Positions 1 to 8,086 are shown, numbered from the stretch's first letter. The stretch: 64,000 nt of DNA from GAS188 sp963713805 (GCA_963713805.1 CAVQNF010000019.1:1-64000), one strand, 5' to 3'. Translations and numbers: made by a program. Notes: generated by a model from the sequence alone, not told the origin.

Positions 1-64
1 CGGCGCTCCACCCCTCGATCCAGAAAAGCACCGCCCTATAGTTTCACGCAAGGAGGGCCGTGCC

Positions 65-289
65 ATGACCGATGATCGCGACAAGCCCGTTCACGCCCCG
101 AGCGCCGTCGCCGCCCGCTATCGAGCGAGGGCAGCGGCGAGACGCAGACATGCGAGATGGAGCCTCGGGGAGGTGTCAAGAACAACCCTGCTCAGCATCG
201 CTGAGACCTATGAGCATATTGCCGAAAGCGTCGAACGCGACGCTGAAAAGCTTCGGCTTGACGACGGGTCGGAGACGCGAAACCCATAA
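65..289 (+). CDS. Small hypothetical protein, YR-motif paralogue A
   Basis: A 74-residue, Arg/Ala-rich, probably all-helical protein of unknown function. A strong Shine-Dalgarno (AAGGAGGG) sits about 7 bases before the ATG and supports the start. It shares a pattern with two other small genes in this window (340-564 and 6728-6922): AxxYRxxAAxxRxxA, a spacer, then an A-x-x-YExxA stretch (here ETYEHIAESVE). No signal peptide or membrane segment is visible. Similar short proteins with a YRxxA...YExLA layout are common in Rhizobiales and remain uncharacterised. The paralogy is seen in the sequence; any role is unknown. Confidence 0.6.
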   Translation: MTDDRDKPVHAPSAVAARYRARAAARRRHARWSLGEVSRTTLLSIAETYEHIAESVERDAEKLRLDDGSETRNP

Positions 290-339
290 GGGCCCGGCGA
301 CATTCGCAAATACCCTTCGCAGCGACGTCAGGTGATGCC

Positions 340-564
340 ATGGCAGACGACCCGAGCAGCGATACAGGCAGCGTCACCGCGCCCAAGAAGCTTGCGGCTC
401 GATACAGGGCAACCGCGGCCGCAGTGCGCGGACGTGCCAGGGCTAAGGGAGAGCTGACGGGACAAGCGCTCGAGTCCGCGGCAAAATATGAAGTCCTCGC
501 TCGTTGCGTCGAGGATTTGGCGGAGCGGCCGCGTCCCGATCCCACCGACAGGCGGAGCTGGTAA
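340..564 (+). CDS. Small hypothetical protein, YR-motif paralogue B
   Basis: A 74-residue protein lying 50 bases after paralogue A on the same strand, so the two may be co-transcribed. It has the same arrangement: LAARYRATAAAVRGRA near residues 19-34 and SAAKYEVLARCVEDLAE near 50-66, predicted to form two helices. GGTG lies just before the ATG, a weaker ribosome site than that of its neighbour. It looks like a tandem duplicate of the upstream gene that has diverged. Function unknown; could act as a small regulatory or structural helical protein, but nothing in the sequence says so. Confidence 0.55.
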   Translation: MADDPSSDTGSVTAPKKLAARYRATAAAVRGRARAKGELTGQALESAAKYEVLARCVEDLAERPRPDPTDRRSW

Positions 565-699
565 GGGCGCCCCTCGGAGCGCTCGCAATGCGGGCCTCGG
601 AACCTTGGGTGGGCTCGCCCCAATCTTTCCGGGGGCCATGAGCCGTGCTTCGCCCTTCTCTGGTGCCCGCGTGGCAATCCTGCTCAACCCCAGTCCGCC

Positions 700-1092
700 T
701 CAGCGGCTTGGCGTTCCGTCGCCTTCGCGCATCAATTCGTCGACAGCGCGAAGAATATCTTCTGGAACGTAAGGCTTGGCGAGGAACAGCGAATTCGGAA
801 CGAACAACTGTTTCATGCCATCCGTCAGGGTCTCTCCCGTGGCATAGATCACCTTGAGCGACTTGCGCATCTGGGCAGCCTCGCTCGCGAGGCTGAGGCC
901 ATTGACGCTGTCGTCGCCGAGATTGATGTCGGTGAAAAGGATATCGAAGTTGTCGTCGGTGCGAAGGAGTGCCAGGGCTTGAGGGGCATTCGCCGCTGTC
1001 TTTGTCTCGTGCCCGGCATCGGAAAGGATGGATTCAGCGAGGACCAAGACCTGGGGTTGATCCTCGACCACGATCACGCGCGCCATCGCCAC
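700..1092 (-). CDS. Stand-alone response regulator receiver (CheY-like)
   Basis: A 130-residue single receiver domain with no output domain. The phosphorylation pocket is complete: acidic pair E10-D11, phospho-acceptor D55 in ILFTDINLG, switch residue T85 in YATGE, and K106 in LAKPY followed by the usual Pro. It would accept phosphate from a histidine kinase and act by protein contact, as a stand-alone CheY or a phosphorelay shuttle. No kinase or phosphotransfer gene lies nearby, so its partner is unknown. Related single-domain receivers are frequent in Rhizobiales. Divergently oriented to the small gene at 1415. Confidence 0.85.
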   Translation of the reverse strand: MAMARVIVVEDQPQVLVLAESILSDAGHETKTAANAPQALALLRTDDNFDILFTDINLGDDSVNGLSLASEAAQMRKSLKVIYATGETLTDGMKQLFVPNSLFLAKPYVPEDILRAVDELMREGDGTPSR

Positions 1093-1414
1093 CCCTCCGC
1101 CTCTTGCTTGCCATTAACGCGGGGAGGAGTTCTTTGGTTCGAGCCCCGCACGAGTGAAAAGACCAGGAGATATCGCAAGGCGCGTCATGAAGGGCCGCAT
1201 GCCCAACCGTGCGTGGCTTGCGGTTCGTATTGCGCGAGGCCGGCACACTCGATGCCTAGGCGGCCAAGTAGCGCCTCCGAGACAAGGGCCTGCTTTGCGG
1301 TGGATGCCCGCCCTCCATCTGATGACCATTGCGTGGGCCTGTCAGGAACACGCTATTGACGGCGCGCGGCGGTTGCGATGCAATTCGGGGGAGAGCGCGG
1401 CCGCGAGGACCAGC
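1093..1414. other. Intergenic gap between divergent genes
   Basis: About 320 bases separating the receiver gene from the small gene at 1415. Open frames crossing it have unlike starts and no family resemblance. A GGTTCGAGCCC string near 1136 resembles a tRNA T-arm but has no matching stems. Promoters for both flanking genes presumably lie here, though I see no clear -35/-10 pair. Confidence 0.3.
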
Positions 1415-1636
1415 ATGCCCGTCTATTGTGTTTTTGAGCGCAGCGGCTCCGAGCAGACGATGTTCAACCTCGCTGCGGCCGATGCTGACGATGCGCGCAG
1501 GCTCGTCGCGCTCAATTGTCACGTCCGCGCCCAAGACCAGGAAATCTACGGCTGCGAGCTGGACGAGACCGCCTCCGTGCCATGGGGCGAAATCCATGCG
1601 ATCGACGGCCGCGTCATCCGGGTGATCAACGTCTGA
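1415..1636 (+). CDS. Small hypothetical protein (73 aa)
   Basis: A 73-residue acidic protein beginning MPVYCVFERSGSEQ and ending VIRVINV. The frame is open further upstream (to 1154), but that extension looks non-coding (Arg/Cys/His-rich), so I choose the internal ATG at 1415; GAGGACCAGC just before it gives a plausible ribosome site. Alternating hydrophobic residues suggest a small mixed alpha/beta fold. No signal peptide, membrane segment or known motif. Unrecognised. Confidence 0.45.
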   Translation: MPVYCVFERSGSEQTMFNLAAADADDARRLVALNCHVRAQDQEIYGCELDETASVPWGEIHAIDGRVIRVINV

Positions 1637-1690
1637 GCTGTCGAAGCGGCTTTCCATGAGGAGAGCCTCCGCGTTGAGCATTCGTGGTCG

Positions 1691-1891
1691 CTATTCGCTC
1701 CCTTCGAGCTCGCCTTGCATGCGATCCAAAGCCCTGTTGATCGTGGTGCGAAGCCGCTCCAGCACGAGGCGGCTCATCGTCAAGCGGATGTCTCCCTCAC
1801 GGCAGCCACAGTCGATATGCGCCTTGGTCTTGCCACTCGTCAGTGTTGCGGAAGCGTGCTCGACGACGAACTCTTGAGCCTGATCGCCCAC
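1691..1891 (-). CDS. Small hypothetical protein (66 aa)
   Basis: A possible 66-residue protein with a GTG start at 1891 preceded by a GGGGG-rich stretch. The N-terminal half carries a CGC pair; the C-terminal half (LTMSRLVLERLRTTINRALD) reads as one amphipathic helix. No recognised domain. It faces the small gene at 1415 tail to tail. It may equally be chance open frame; confidence is low because nothing but codon character and the helix supports it. Confidence 0.35.
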   Translation of the reverse strand: MGDQAQEFVVEHASATLTSGKTKAHIDCGCREGDIRLTMSRLVLERLRTTINRALDRMQGELEGSE

Positions 1892-2408
1892 ATGACCCCC
1901 GAACTTTTTACCCGAGCCAACTGGCTGCCATAAGCCGTAACTGCGAGCCGGGGACGAAGTTTCAAACTTGCTCGCATATTTCTCATCGGGTCAAAAAATG
2001 ATCCGGCATCCGTCCAGGGCTCTCTCACTCACCCGTATCTTTCTCTCGAACCGAAGGCTGCGAGCGGCCCCCGCGGCGAATGTTGGGCAACCCCCGCACC
2101 CGGCATTGCCTAACGCCAGCCTTGGCTGCGATGCCCGCGGGCAAAGAAGGTTATATTCCTAAAGGCGAGCATCGGCGGGCGGCAGCGATGGCTTTCTATC
2201 GGAGAACATGGCGCACCGTGGACGCAGATTACGCGAAGCCATGAGCTCGTAGGGCGACGGATAGCCGAAGCGATGAAGGCTGCCCACAGGCATTAAATCG
2301 AGAACGACCAGCCGCGCCCCTGATCGAGCGGCGTAGCGGGGTGTGCAAGTGAGACGGGCATGATCAACTGCCCTCAAAAGCCTTATAGGAGATGGCTTGA
2401 ACCTGCCC
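1892..2408. other. Gap with no supportable gene
   Basis: Some 515 bases with only short competing open frames on both strands (for example 72 codons on the minus strand at 2159-2377), none with a convincing ribosome site or motif. Base composition is lower in G+C than in the housekeeping part of the window. Confidence 0.3.
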
Positions 2409-2651
2409 TTACTCGTCTCCCGTTGGAGCGTTCAGCAGGTAATTATTTCTCAGTTGGCCTGAGGTGGAGGGGTTTATTGCCTGACATTCGTCATAATATA
2501 GGTTTCCGGGAGTCGGAGCCCTGCTCGCCGGATCCGCGCAGATCTGATTGAGTTCTGCCCTGCTGTGGCCGGTTGATTGGCAACCACAAAGCAGAAGTGC
2601 GGGTAATATCGTGAAACCTAGCCTTGCGACTATCCCAACCCTATTGCGCAT
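2409..2651 (-). CDS. Small lipoprotein
   Basis: An 80-residue exported lipoprotein. After a short positive N-terminus there is a hydrophobic stretch (LGFTILPALLL) followed by C22-G23-C24; the best lipobox is L21-C22-G23 then C24, with Cys in the -2 position being slightly unusual. The mature part is about 56 residues, Asn/Pro/Ser-rich, with two more cysteines. It would be lipidated by Lgt, cut by LspA and anchored in a membrane. Function unknown; many such small entericidin-like or anchor lipoproteins exist, but no specific family is recognised. Confidence 0.6.
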   Translation of the reverse strand: MRNRVGIVARLGFTILPALLLCGCQSTGHSRAELNQICADPASRAPTPGNLYYDECQAINPSTSGQLRNNYLLNAPTGDE

Positions 2652-2723
2652 CGAACGTCCCTCAACATCCAGATCCTCAGGAAAAATGGTGCCGCCGGAT
2701 AGAATTCCGACTTGTGATGCTTA

Positions 2724-2905
2724 TCACTTGGGATGGGCAAAAGACCGGTCCACGATGAATTGGTCGAAATGGTAGTTCTCGCCGAACCGAATGACACTCG
2801 CGCCAATATTGTTGTCGCGCGCCTGCGCAATGGACGACGGTGTGAAAAAGGCGTCTTGATAAGCATTGTCAGCAACGAAGTAGAGGTGGAAAGTTCATTG
2901 AGCAT
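2724..2905 (-). CDS. Small unrecognised protein, frameshifted
   Basis: A short gene that no single open frame shows. An ATG at 2905 preceded by AAGGTAAA begins MLNEL; about 15 bases later, near 2888, the coding signal switches frame and continues HLYFVADNAYQDAFF and on to a TGA at 2724-2726, giving roughly 60 residues. The second frame has normal codon choice and a protein-like mix rich in Phe, Tyr, Asp and Asn (for example ASVIRFGENYHFDQFIVD), unlike the alternative frames. One base gained or lost near 2888 explains the break. I do not recognise the family. It could also be the remnant of a larger gene. Confidence 0.4.
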
Positions 2906-2949
2906 TTTACCTTGCTTTACTCAAACAGGTTGATAGTTGGTGAAATAAA

Positions 2950-3810
2950 TCAGAAGCGGATGTTCAGCCCCACGACAGGGCCGTGCTGAACGACGTTATA
3001 GAGGAAATTGCCGTTAGCGTAGTCGACCTTCAGCACGCGATAACCGGCAAATGCCGCATATCGCTCGTTGAAGGCGTAGCCGACGCCGGCAAATAGATCC
3101 CAGAAGAAATTGGACTTGGCACTCGTGCCACCGAAGAAGCCTATGGTGGAGGCATACCAATTCTCATTGAGATTGAAACGTACCCTTGCCCCCACCGCCG
3201 GATCGGCCCAGGCCTCGCTTTTTCCGAAAGAGATGGACGGCAATGCCCCGCGGTCGAGCTTCAGGACGTTGTCGAGGTAAAATCCCCGAACGCCTGCGAA
3301 GCCATCGAGGATGAAGCGAGGGTCGTCGACAATTCGATAACCGCCGGCCGCAATTCCGGTGAGCGTCGTGCTGTCGAGCTTGACTCCCAACCCCAGGCCG
3401 CTGGGCGCCGTGAATTCGTGGCTCGGGGCGATCTTGGCGAAGACGAGATCGGTGAGGAGGAGGAAACGCCCGTTCCTGAACTGGGCCGCTCCCATCAGGG
3501 CGCCGTTGAGATTCTGTAGAACCTTGTCGAAGCCGATGTCGATCTTGACAGCCGGCAGCGGAGGCAAGGTGCGGGCACGACCGCTGATCCCCGAGGCCCA
3601 GCCATAAAGGGTCGCAGTAAACTCAAATCCCTGCTCCAAGACCGGCGGCGGTTCAGGGCTTTGCGGCACTTGCATGGGAAGATCGGCCGCATACGCACGC
3701 GTCGACAGCACCAGCGCAATCGCGATCACGAAGCCCGAAGGCTTCCTTCCCACAGCCCGCCACACTGGCGTGGACCGCTTCGGCGGAAGATGGGTGTTGG
3801 AAATCATCAT
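2950..3810 (-). CDS. Outer-membrane beta-barrel protein
   Basis: Up to 286 residues. An N-terminal signal peptide of unusual length (cytoplasmic leader, hydrophobic FVIAIALVLS near residues 28-37, cleavage after AYA near 41) precedes a Pro-rich linker and a series of amphipathic strands ending in the C-terminal aromatic LNIRF typical of Bam substrates. Glycine and aromatic content, and motifs such as FAGVRGFYLDN and DLFAGVGYAFNERYA, fit an 8-12-strand barrel of the Rhizobiales Omp25/31-like or DUF-type porin group. Start uncertain (two adjacent ATGs at the 5' end). No neighbour explains its substrate. The 5' flank is a long non-coding stretch that may carry its promoter. Confidence 0.7.
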   Translation of the reverse strand: MMISNTHLPPKRSTPVWRAVGRKPSGFVIAIALVLSTRAYAADLPMQVPQSPEPPPVLEQGFEFTATLYGWASGISGRARTLPPLPAVKIDIGFDKVLQNLNGALMGAAQFRNGRFLLLTDLVFAKIAPSHEFTAPSGLGLGVKLDSTTLTGIAAGGYRIVDDPRFILDGFAGVRGFYLDNVLKLDRGALPSISFGKSEAWADPAVGARVRFNLNENWYASTIGFFGGTSAKSNFFWDLFAGVGYAFNERYAAFAGYRVLKVDYANGNFLYNVVQHGPVVGLNIRF

Positions 3811-4813
3811 GCCTTAATGCTTTCCCTTCCCGACGTCGGAATGAACACGAGGCCGCACGCGCTCAATGCCACAGCCAATTCATCCGCCCAGAAACATAGC
3901 GCGGAGTTTTTGAAATGATTTGCAAATGCCCACCCCCTGCTCGGAGCTCACACTATGGATGAAGATCTCGTTGGCGGCAACTGGACCTTGGTCCCATGCG
4001 TTCAAGCAACGTCGAAGTCGATCGCAATCGGAAATTGATACGTCCGCTTCCCAGAGGTCTTATCGACATCGGCACTGCTTTCTTCTAATTTTCAAAGTGC
4101 AGCTCTTTTTTCAGAGATTGTCGCGCGACATTGGAATATCTCCGCCAACTTGCAAGCTGCCCACGCCAACGGCCGCCAGAAGACGGACAAGCCCCTGATC
4201 GGTTCGTTGAGACGGCGCACTTCACGCTGGCCCTGTCTCCTGCAAGAGAAATGAGGGCATATCACCGAGGCAAATCAGGTGCCGCAACGGTAAAACTCAC
4301 TATATATGTTGCGTGATCCTGTTGGCGTCACGACAAGACGGAAATGGGCTTCCCAATATATCTCGAGCGAGCGCATTCCCCTCAATCCACGAAGACCTCG
4401 GCAGCTCATCCTTCTTGAGATCCACCGCCCGAACAACGCCGGATGGTGGCGCTTATGGCCAAGCCTAGGCGGCGGCAGCTCCGAAGTAACCGGCGCCATA
4501 ATGGCAACCACCAAATAGGCGATATCCGCAGCAGCTTGTCTGTGAGCTGGGCGCGCGCTTTCGACTTACCTTCCAGCGGGTATTGCTCAGATGGCGCCTC
4601 GATGGCAGCGCGACCACGAGGATGAGGCTCGCGCTCGCCACGATCTCCTCCAGCCTGTCTACATTTGCAACGATGAGATGGATCGCTTGCTATTTGCACA
4701 CGAAGGGCGCAGCGCAAGGAGTTGAGAAGCCTATCCGATAAAAGCGCCTCATGCGTTGCGTGACGTGAAATAGAAACCTTCCGCCCTTCGATGGGCGGGT
4801 CGGAGGCATCCAA
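3811..4813. other. 1-kb gap, nothing supportable
   Basis: The largest apparently empty stretch of the window. Competing open frames on both strands (up to 135 codons at 4406-4813 minus) lack ribosome sites and protein-like composition. G+C is lower than in flanking genes, with AT-rich patches near 4075-4110 and 4290-4320. It could hold promoters for the barrel gene and the secreted protein at 4814, decayed genes or small RNAs; I see no specific one. Confidence 0.3.
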
Positions 4814-5272
4814 ATGAAAAGGCTGAACATTGTAGCGGCACTGCTATTCGCAGTGGCGGGCGGCGGCGTGGCCGCGGCTGGTATGAGCACAAACGCGGCG
4901 GCAGCCGAGAAAGTCCTTAAGTTCAAATTGGTGACCGTGTTCATCGGTGAAAAGGACGGGGAAAGGCATATTATGGGGGTAACGGTCTTCCCCGACGGCA
5001 GGCTCGGAACAAAGGACTTTTTCGATAAGCCAGGTGCAAGTGACGCGGGCTCTGGACGAAGCACTTATTATTTTGACAACGGATCCATTGAGGCAACTTA
5101 CACGGACACCTGCCCCGCCGGCCACTGCCAAGGTAAATATGTGATCGTGTCGGGGACAGGCGAATATCAGGGCGCGACAGGAACAGGCACTTTCGATGGC
5201 GTTGTTGGAAAAGCTAGCCCGCTCAAAAATGCTGGCCTTTTGAACGTCGAATTGAACGTCAAGATGCCCTGA
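4814..5272 (+). CDS. Secreted allene-oxide-cyclase/dirigent-like barrel protein
   Basis: A 152-residue exported protein. GGAGG lies 8 bases before the ATG. The signal peptide runs over MKRLNIVAALLFAVAGGGVAAAG with cleavage likely after the Ala cluster near residue 31. The mature domain has regular beta strands, a Cys pair in TCPAGHC, and the glycine-rich signature GTGEYQGATGTGTFDG near residues 115-130, which is typical of the small lipocalin-like barrel shared by allene-oxide-cyclase-like and dirigent-like proteins. Bacterial members are mostly uncharacterised. It acts outside the cytoplasmic membrane; its ligand is unknown. Confidence 0.65.
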   Translation: MKRLNIVAALLFAVAGGGVAAAGMSTNAAAAEKVLKFKLVTVFIGEKDGERHIMGVTVFPDGRLGTKDFFDKPGASDAGSGRSTYYFDNGSIEATYTDTCPAGHCQGKYVIVSGTGEYQGATGTGTFDGVVGKASPLKNAGLLNVELNVKMP

Positions 5273-5444
5273 CTTCGCCGCTTGAAGGGCGGTCGGCAGG
5301 ACAGCCCTGTTGCTGCAGTAGCCCGGTGGCACTGGCGGTCCGGAGCCCGGCGAAGCTCATGGCTCGGCCTCACACCCGGGCCGCCTCCGACTTCGCGTTC
5401 GCTTTGGATCGGCGCCGGCACCCCGCAGTGACGGGAGGGCAGAG

Positions 5445-5828
5445 ATGATGAGCATGGCCGAGTTCATGGAGTGCTACGGCACCGAGGCGAGCCTAAGACG
5501 GAGCGTCGGGAGGACCCGGGCCCGGGCCGCATACGCGAAGATGCGTGCCGAAGACGAAGCCAAGTTCAGAGGGGAGAGGGGCGACTTCGAGGCCGAGCGG
5601 CTTTACGGCCAGGTGGGCCGCTACCTGAGCCGCATTCCCAAGCCCGAGGACGTGCCGTTCGAGTTTGGCATTGTCCACAGCCGGATCTTGCCGCCGCCGG
5701 GACGTGTCGGCGTGGCGGCCTTCCGCATCTGGGCGCAGCGTCCCGACTCTGACGACCCGCCCCTCGAGGTCTGCCCGTGCGGGTGGGCGCCCGAGCTGGG
5801 GCGGCACTATCGGGTAGCGCGGCTGTGA
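5445..5828 (+). CDS. Hypothetical protein (127 aa)
   Basis: A charged, soluble protein of up to 127 residues. GGGAGG stands about 8 bases ahead of the first of three close start codons, supporting a start at MMSMAEFMECYG. The N-terminal half is helical and Arg/Glu/Ala-rich; the C-terminal third contains CPCGW, a possible partial metal knuckle with only two cysteines. A minus-strand frame overlaps it fully (5493-5849), but lacks a comparable ribosome site. No known domain recognised. Confidence 0.45.
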   Translation: MMSMAEFMECYGTEASLRRSVGRTRARAAYAKMRAEDEAKFRGERGDFEAERLYGQVGRYLSRIPKPEDVPFEFGIVHSRILPPPGRVGVAAFRIWAQRPDSDDPPLEVCPCGWAPELGRHYRVARL

Positions 5829-6112
5829 TTGCCTACGTGCTTTTGCCACCTGGTGCGCCTTCGTCTGATAGCCGAACCGGCGCGGGAGGATCTGCCGGCG
5901 GTCGGAAGTGAAGGCTGAATTTTTTGCTCGGCGAGAGAAGTGGCGATAGCAGAACTATCCCGAAGACTGTCGCCGGCTACCAGGTGCTGGCCAGTTGGTC
6001 GCAGCCTGGCTTCCCCGCAATCCGTGTCGCCACGTCATGATCAGGATGGGATCGTCGCGGCGATCCTATCGGTCAGCCCCGTTTTCAGTTCGGCTCGAGA
6101 TGTTCGGTGGCA

Positions 6113-6256
6113 TTGAGTAAACGGGGACTTTACCGAGCGCGAACGGCTGCGGATGTCAGCGAGGACCTCGCAAAAGCCGCCGCCGCGGTAAGGAAGGTTC
6201 GTAACGACCGTGTGGTCGAGCGCTTCATTTATATGCGCCCGAGGGCGCTCGACTAA
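6113..6256 (+). CDS. Very small basic protein (47 aa)
   Basis: A 47-codon frame starting TTG (alternative GTG at 6107) and ending TAA at 6254-6256. The product begins LSKRGLYRARTAADVSEDLA and continues with an Ala/Arg/Val-rich amphipathic helix ending RPRALD. Codon third positions are mostly G or C, as in real genes here. Its stop is only 3 bases before the ATG of the next small gene, so the two look like a translational pair. No recognised family; weak ribosome site. Confidence 0.35.
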   Translation: MSKRGLYRARTAADVSEDLAKAAAAVRKVRNDRVVERFIYMRPRALD

Positions 6257-6259
6257 GAC

Positions 6260-6493
6260 ATGTTTTGCCGAGCTGTGCCCGAGACCCCCACGGGGATCAG
6301 GCGGCTCGCAGGGGCTGCGCTGGCAGCAAGAGACTATTGCCAGCAGCTGGGCGATCGCCAGATGGTCACCCGCAATGAGCTTCGCGAGGCCGAGCGCGAC
6401 GCCGAAAATGGCGTTTCCTCAGGCCGGAAACGAGAGCATCTCAAAGCGCGCGAAGCCGCATCTCGCGCGAGCAATCTCGTGGGAGGGAGGTGA
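6260..6493 (+). CDS. Small hypothetical protein (77 aa)
   Basis: A 77-residue soluble protein that begins 3 bases after the stop of the 47-residue gene, suggesting coupled translation. Composition is typical of a helical protein, rich in Ala, Arg, Glu and Gln (for example RNELREAERDAENG). No signal peptide, cysteine motif or recognised domain. An overlapping frame (6210-6524) has poorer composition and is taken as a shadow. Confidence 0.4.
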   Translation: MFCRAVPETPTGIRRLAGAALAARDYCQQLGDRQMVTRNELREAERDAENGVSSGRKREHLKAREAASRASNLVGGR

Positions 6494-6727
6494 GGCGATT
6501 TCGGGAAGGGCTGCGGGGAGTTGATCGCGACGGTGGAGCGTCGCTGAGCGACCCCGATCTCCCCGCCTTGCGCCGCGTTGGAAGATCAGGGGTGACCTTC
6601 ATCGACGAGGATTGCTCGGGAGGGCCGGGAGTGAGGCTGAGGAAATGAGCCCGGCACGAGCAAGGCGAGCGCGCACCCACTGGACACGACCCAGCGCCGC
6701 GCTAGATGCGAGAATTGGGGAAGCCTC

Positions 6728-6922
6728 ATGGTCGATAATCGCGATGCCAAAGCGATGGCCGCCTCCTATCGCTCGAAGGCAGCGGTGATGCGAAAACGCG
6801 CGGCCTCATCCGTAGAGAGCGACGCAGTTCGACTATTCCTCAATGCGGCCGAGACCTATGAAGCCCTGGCTCGGCGCATCACGGAGAGCGTGAACAGGCA
6901 GCCTGCCGACAAGCCGGATTGA
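6728..6922 (+). CDS. Small hypothetical protein, YR-motif paralogue C
   Basis: A 64-residue helical protein clearly related to the two genes at the start of the window: AASYRSKAAVMRKRA near residues 11-25, then LNAAETYEALARRITE near 38-53. GGGGAAGCCTC before the ATG gives a modest ribosome site. It lies some 6 kb from its relatives with unrelated genes between, so the family has been copied and dispersed rather than only tandemly duplicated. Function unknown. Confidence 0.6.
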   Translation: MVDNRDAKAMAASYRSKAAVMRKRAASSVESDAVRLFLNAAETYEALARRITESVNRQPADKPD

Positions 6923-6950
6923 CACTTGTGCCCGCGAACAGAATGAGAAC

Positions 6951-7217
6951 TTGCTGGCGCCCCCCTTACATATCCTGAAGCTTGTTGAAGGCATGGACTT
7001 GCGAAAGGAGAATGGCTTTCGCGTCTCACCTCAAACGGCCCCTCTCCTGATCGAGGCTCTGCGGCTCTACGCGCGAATGCACCTCGGAGAGCCCTATTTG
7101 AAACCATTGGCGACCCCGGCAGGATTCGAACCTGCGACCAACAGCTTAGCAGAGCCTTGGTTTCCCCTCGGCAGACGGCCACCATGTGCCATCGGCCAGG
7201 ATCATGGAGGCGGATAA
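6951..7217 (+). CDS. Doubtful small protein running into the tRNA-derived repeat
   Basis: The first ~50 codons look protein-like (for example LHILKLVEGMDLRKENGF, then QTAPLLIEALRLYARMHLGE), with a possible start at TTG 6951 or ATG 6993. From 7097 the frame enters the antisense of the tRNA-Arg 3' fragment and gives the well-known false peptide GFEPATNSL, so the annotated 3' part is not trustworthy. Before the cassette inserted, the same frame would have run into the intact tRNA gene antisense. Possibly a real gene that lost its own stop, possibly chance. Confidence 0.25.
   Translation: MLAPPLHILKLVEGMDLRKENGFRVSPQTAPLLIEALRLYARMHLGEPYLKPLATPAGFEPATNSLAEPWFPLGRRPPCAIGQDHGGG
7097..7149. repeat. 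Left attachment-site copy (tRNA-Arg 3' end)
   Basis: 53 bases identical at 52 positions to 8427-8479; the only mismatch is at 7104 versus 8434. The repeat covers the CCA end, acceptor strand, T-arm and variable region down to the edge of the anticodon stem of tRNA-Arg(UCU), plus 11 bases of 3' flank. Such duplications are left when a tyrosine recombinase integrates an element at a tRNA 3' end. Confidence 0.85.
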
Positions 7218-7347
7218 CACAACGGGCGCCTTCCGGGCCCGCGGCAAGTATAGTGTCTCCCGACCTATCGGCTATGATCCTCACTACCATTGCCTTGAGA
7301 AGGAGTATTTCGGCTTCGGTTGAACAATGCCAATCTAAGGACTGGAC

Positions 7348-7923
7348 TTAGCCTGGCGGAACCGCCGCTGGCGGCATCGGAACAGCTGCATTCTGTGGTT
7401 TCCTAGCCGCTTCTATCAGCGACCTGCATACGCCCGCGATCGGGACCCCCAAAAATGCAACAGCCCCAACCTGGGACCCGAGCCAAAGAGCAACAACGGC
7501 GCCCACCACCGAAAACGCCGCCAACGTCCACCCTAGCCACTGGCCCCGTCTAGTATTTTGGTCGGTTAGCTCGATCACGGTGCCGGATTGCTCAATCTGT
7601 GCAGCTTGTAGGTTCTCCGCCATTTTGATGATCCGCTCGAAGGCGCCGGGCAAAATCCTTTCGTAGCGTTCCATGGCCTCGGGCGGCGGGTAAGGACCTT
7701 GCCACATCTGCGCAACGCCCATTTGCAGCATGGGGGCGGCAGGGAATGCTCCGCTCGCGGCTATTCGCGCTGCGAGCTGGGCGGCAAGGGCGGGAGGTAT
7801 GCTGACTTGATGTGGTATCGCCGGAGCGGCCGCAGATCCCGTTTCGGGAGAAACTGCGCTACCGGATATTGGCTGTGGGGGCGGCTCGCTCTTGGGAGGC
7901 GGCGGAGGATTGTTCATCGTCAT
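7348..7923 (-). CDS. DUF2335 membrane protein
   Basis: About 191 residues from the ATG at 7923 (TTG at 7935 and ATG at 7917 are alternatives). The first 60 residues are Pro-rich and disordered. The conserved core follows: PEAMERYERILPGAFERII and MAENLQ, then two hydrophobic segments (WTLAAFSVVGAVVALWLG and VGAVAFLGVPIAGV) before a short Pro/Ala tail. This is the DUF2335 pattern, a family of predicted small membrane proteins often found in phage-derived or accessory DNA and sometimes compared with holins; its biochemical role is not established. It is the main cargo of the tRNA-Arg cassette. Confidence 0.75.
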   Translation of the reverse strand: MTMNNPPPPPKSEPPPQPISGSAVSPETGSAAAPAIPHQVSIPPALAAQLAARIAASGAFPAAPMLQMGVAQMWQGPYPPPEAMERYERILPGAFERIIKMAENLQAAQIEQSGTVIELTDQNTRRGQWLGWTLAAFSVVGAVVALWLGSQVGAVAFLGVPIAGVCRSLIEAARKPQNAAVPMPPAAVPPG

Positions 7924-8086
7924 ACCAGGCGGCAACCTGAACCAAATTCAAACCCACTGAGGCGAACGAATCCGCAACCGTCAATCCCTGTAACCCCTGA
8001 TAAAGAGGCTGTGGAGTTGAATACAGCATCGCCGGGCCAGACAGGCCAGCCCAAAAGGCGGCCAAAAACACATGGCTCGTGTTCAT
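7859..8086 (-). CDS. Small protein overlapping the DUF2335 gene
   Basis: A possible 75-residue protein from ATG 8086: MNTSHVFLAAFWAGLSGPAM gives a weakly hydrophobic N-terminus, followed by LYQGLQGLTVADSFASVGL and a charged tail. Its last ~65 bases overlap the start of the DUF2335 gene in another frame, so the two could be translationally coupled. The ribosome site is weak. It may be a second cargo gene, a leader peptide or chance; the overlap and position are the only support. Confidence 0.35.
   Translation of the reverse strand: MNTSHVFLAAFWAGLSGPAMLYSTPQPLYQGLQGLTVADSFASVGLNLVQVAAWYDDEQSSAASQERAAPTANIR

Noticed and set aside
1130..1165. tRNA-like string GGTTCGAGCCC
   Set aside because: No pairing T stem, acceptor or anticodon arm can be built around it.
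4406..4813. 135-codon minus-strand frame
   Set aside because: Arg/Ser/Cys-rich composition, no ribosome site, no motif; likely chance.
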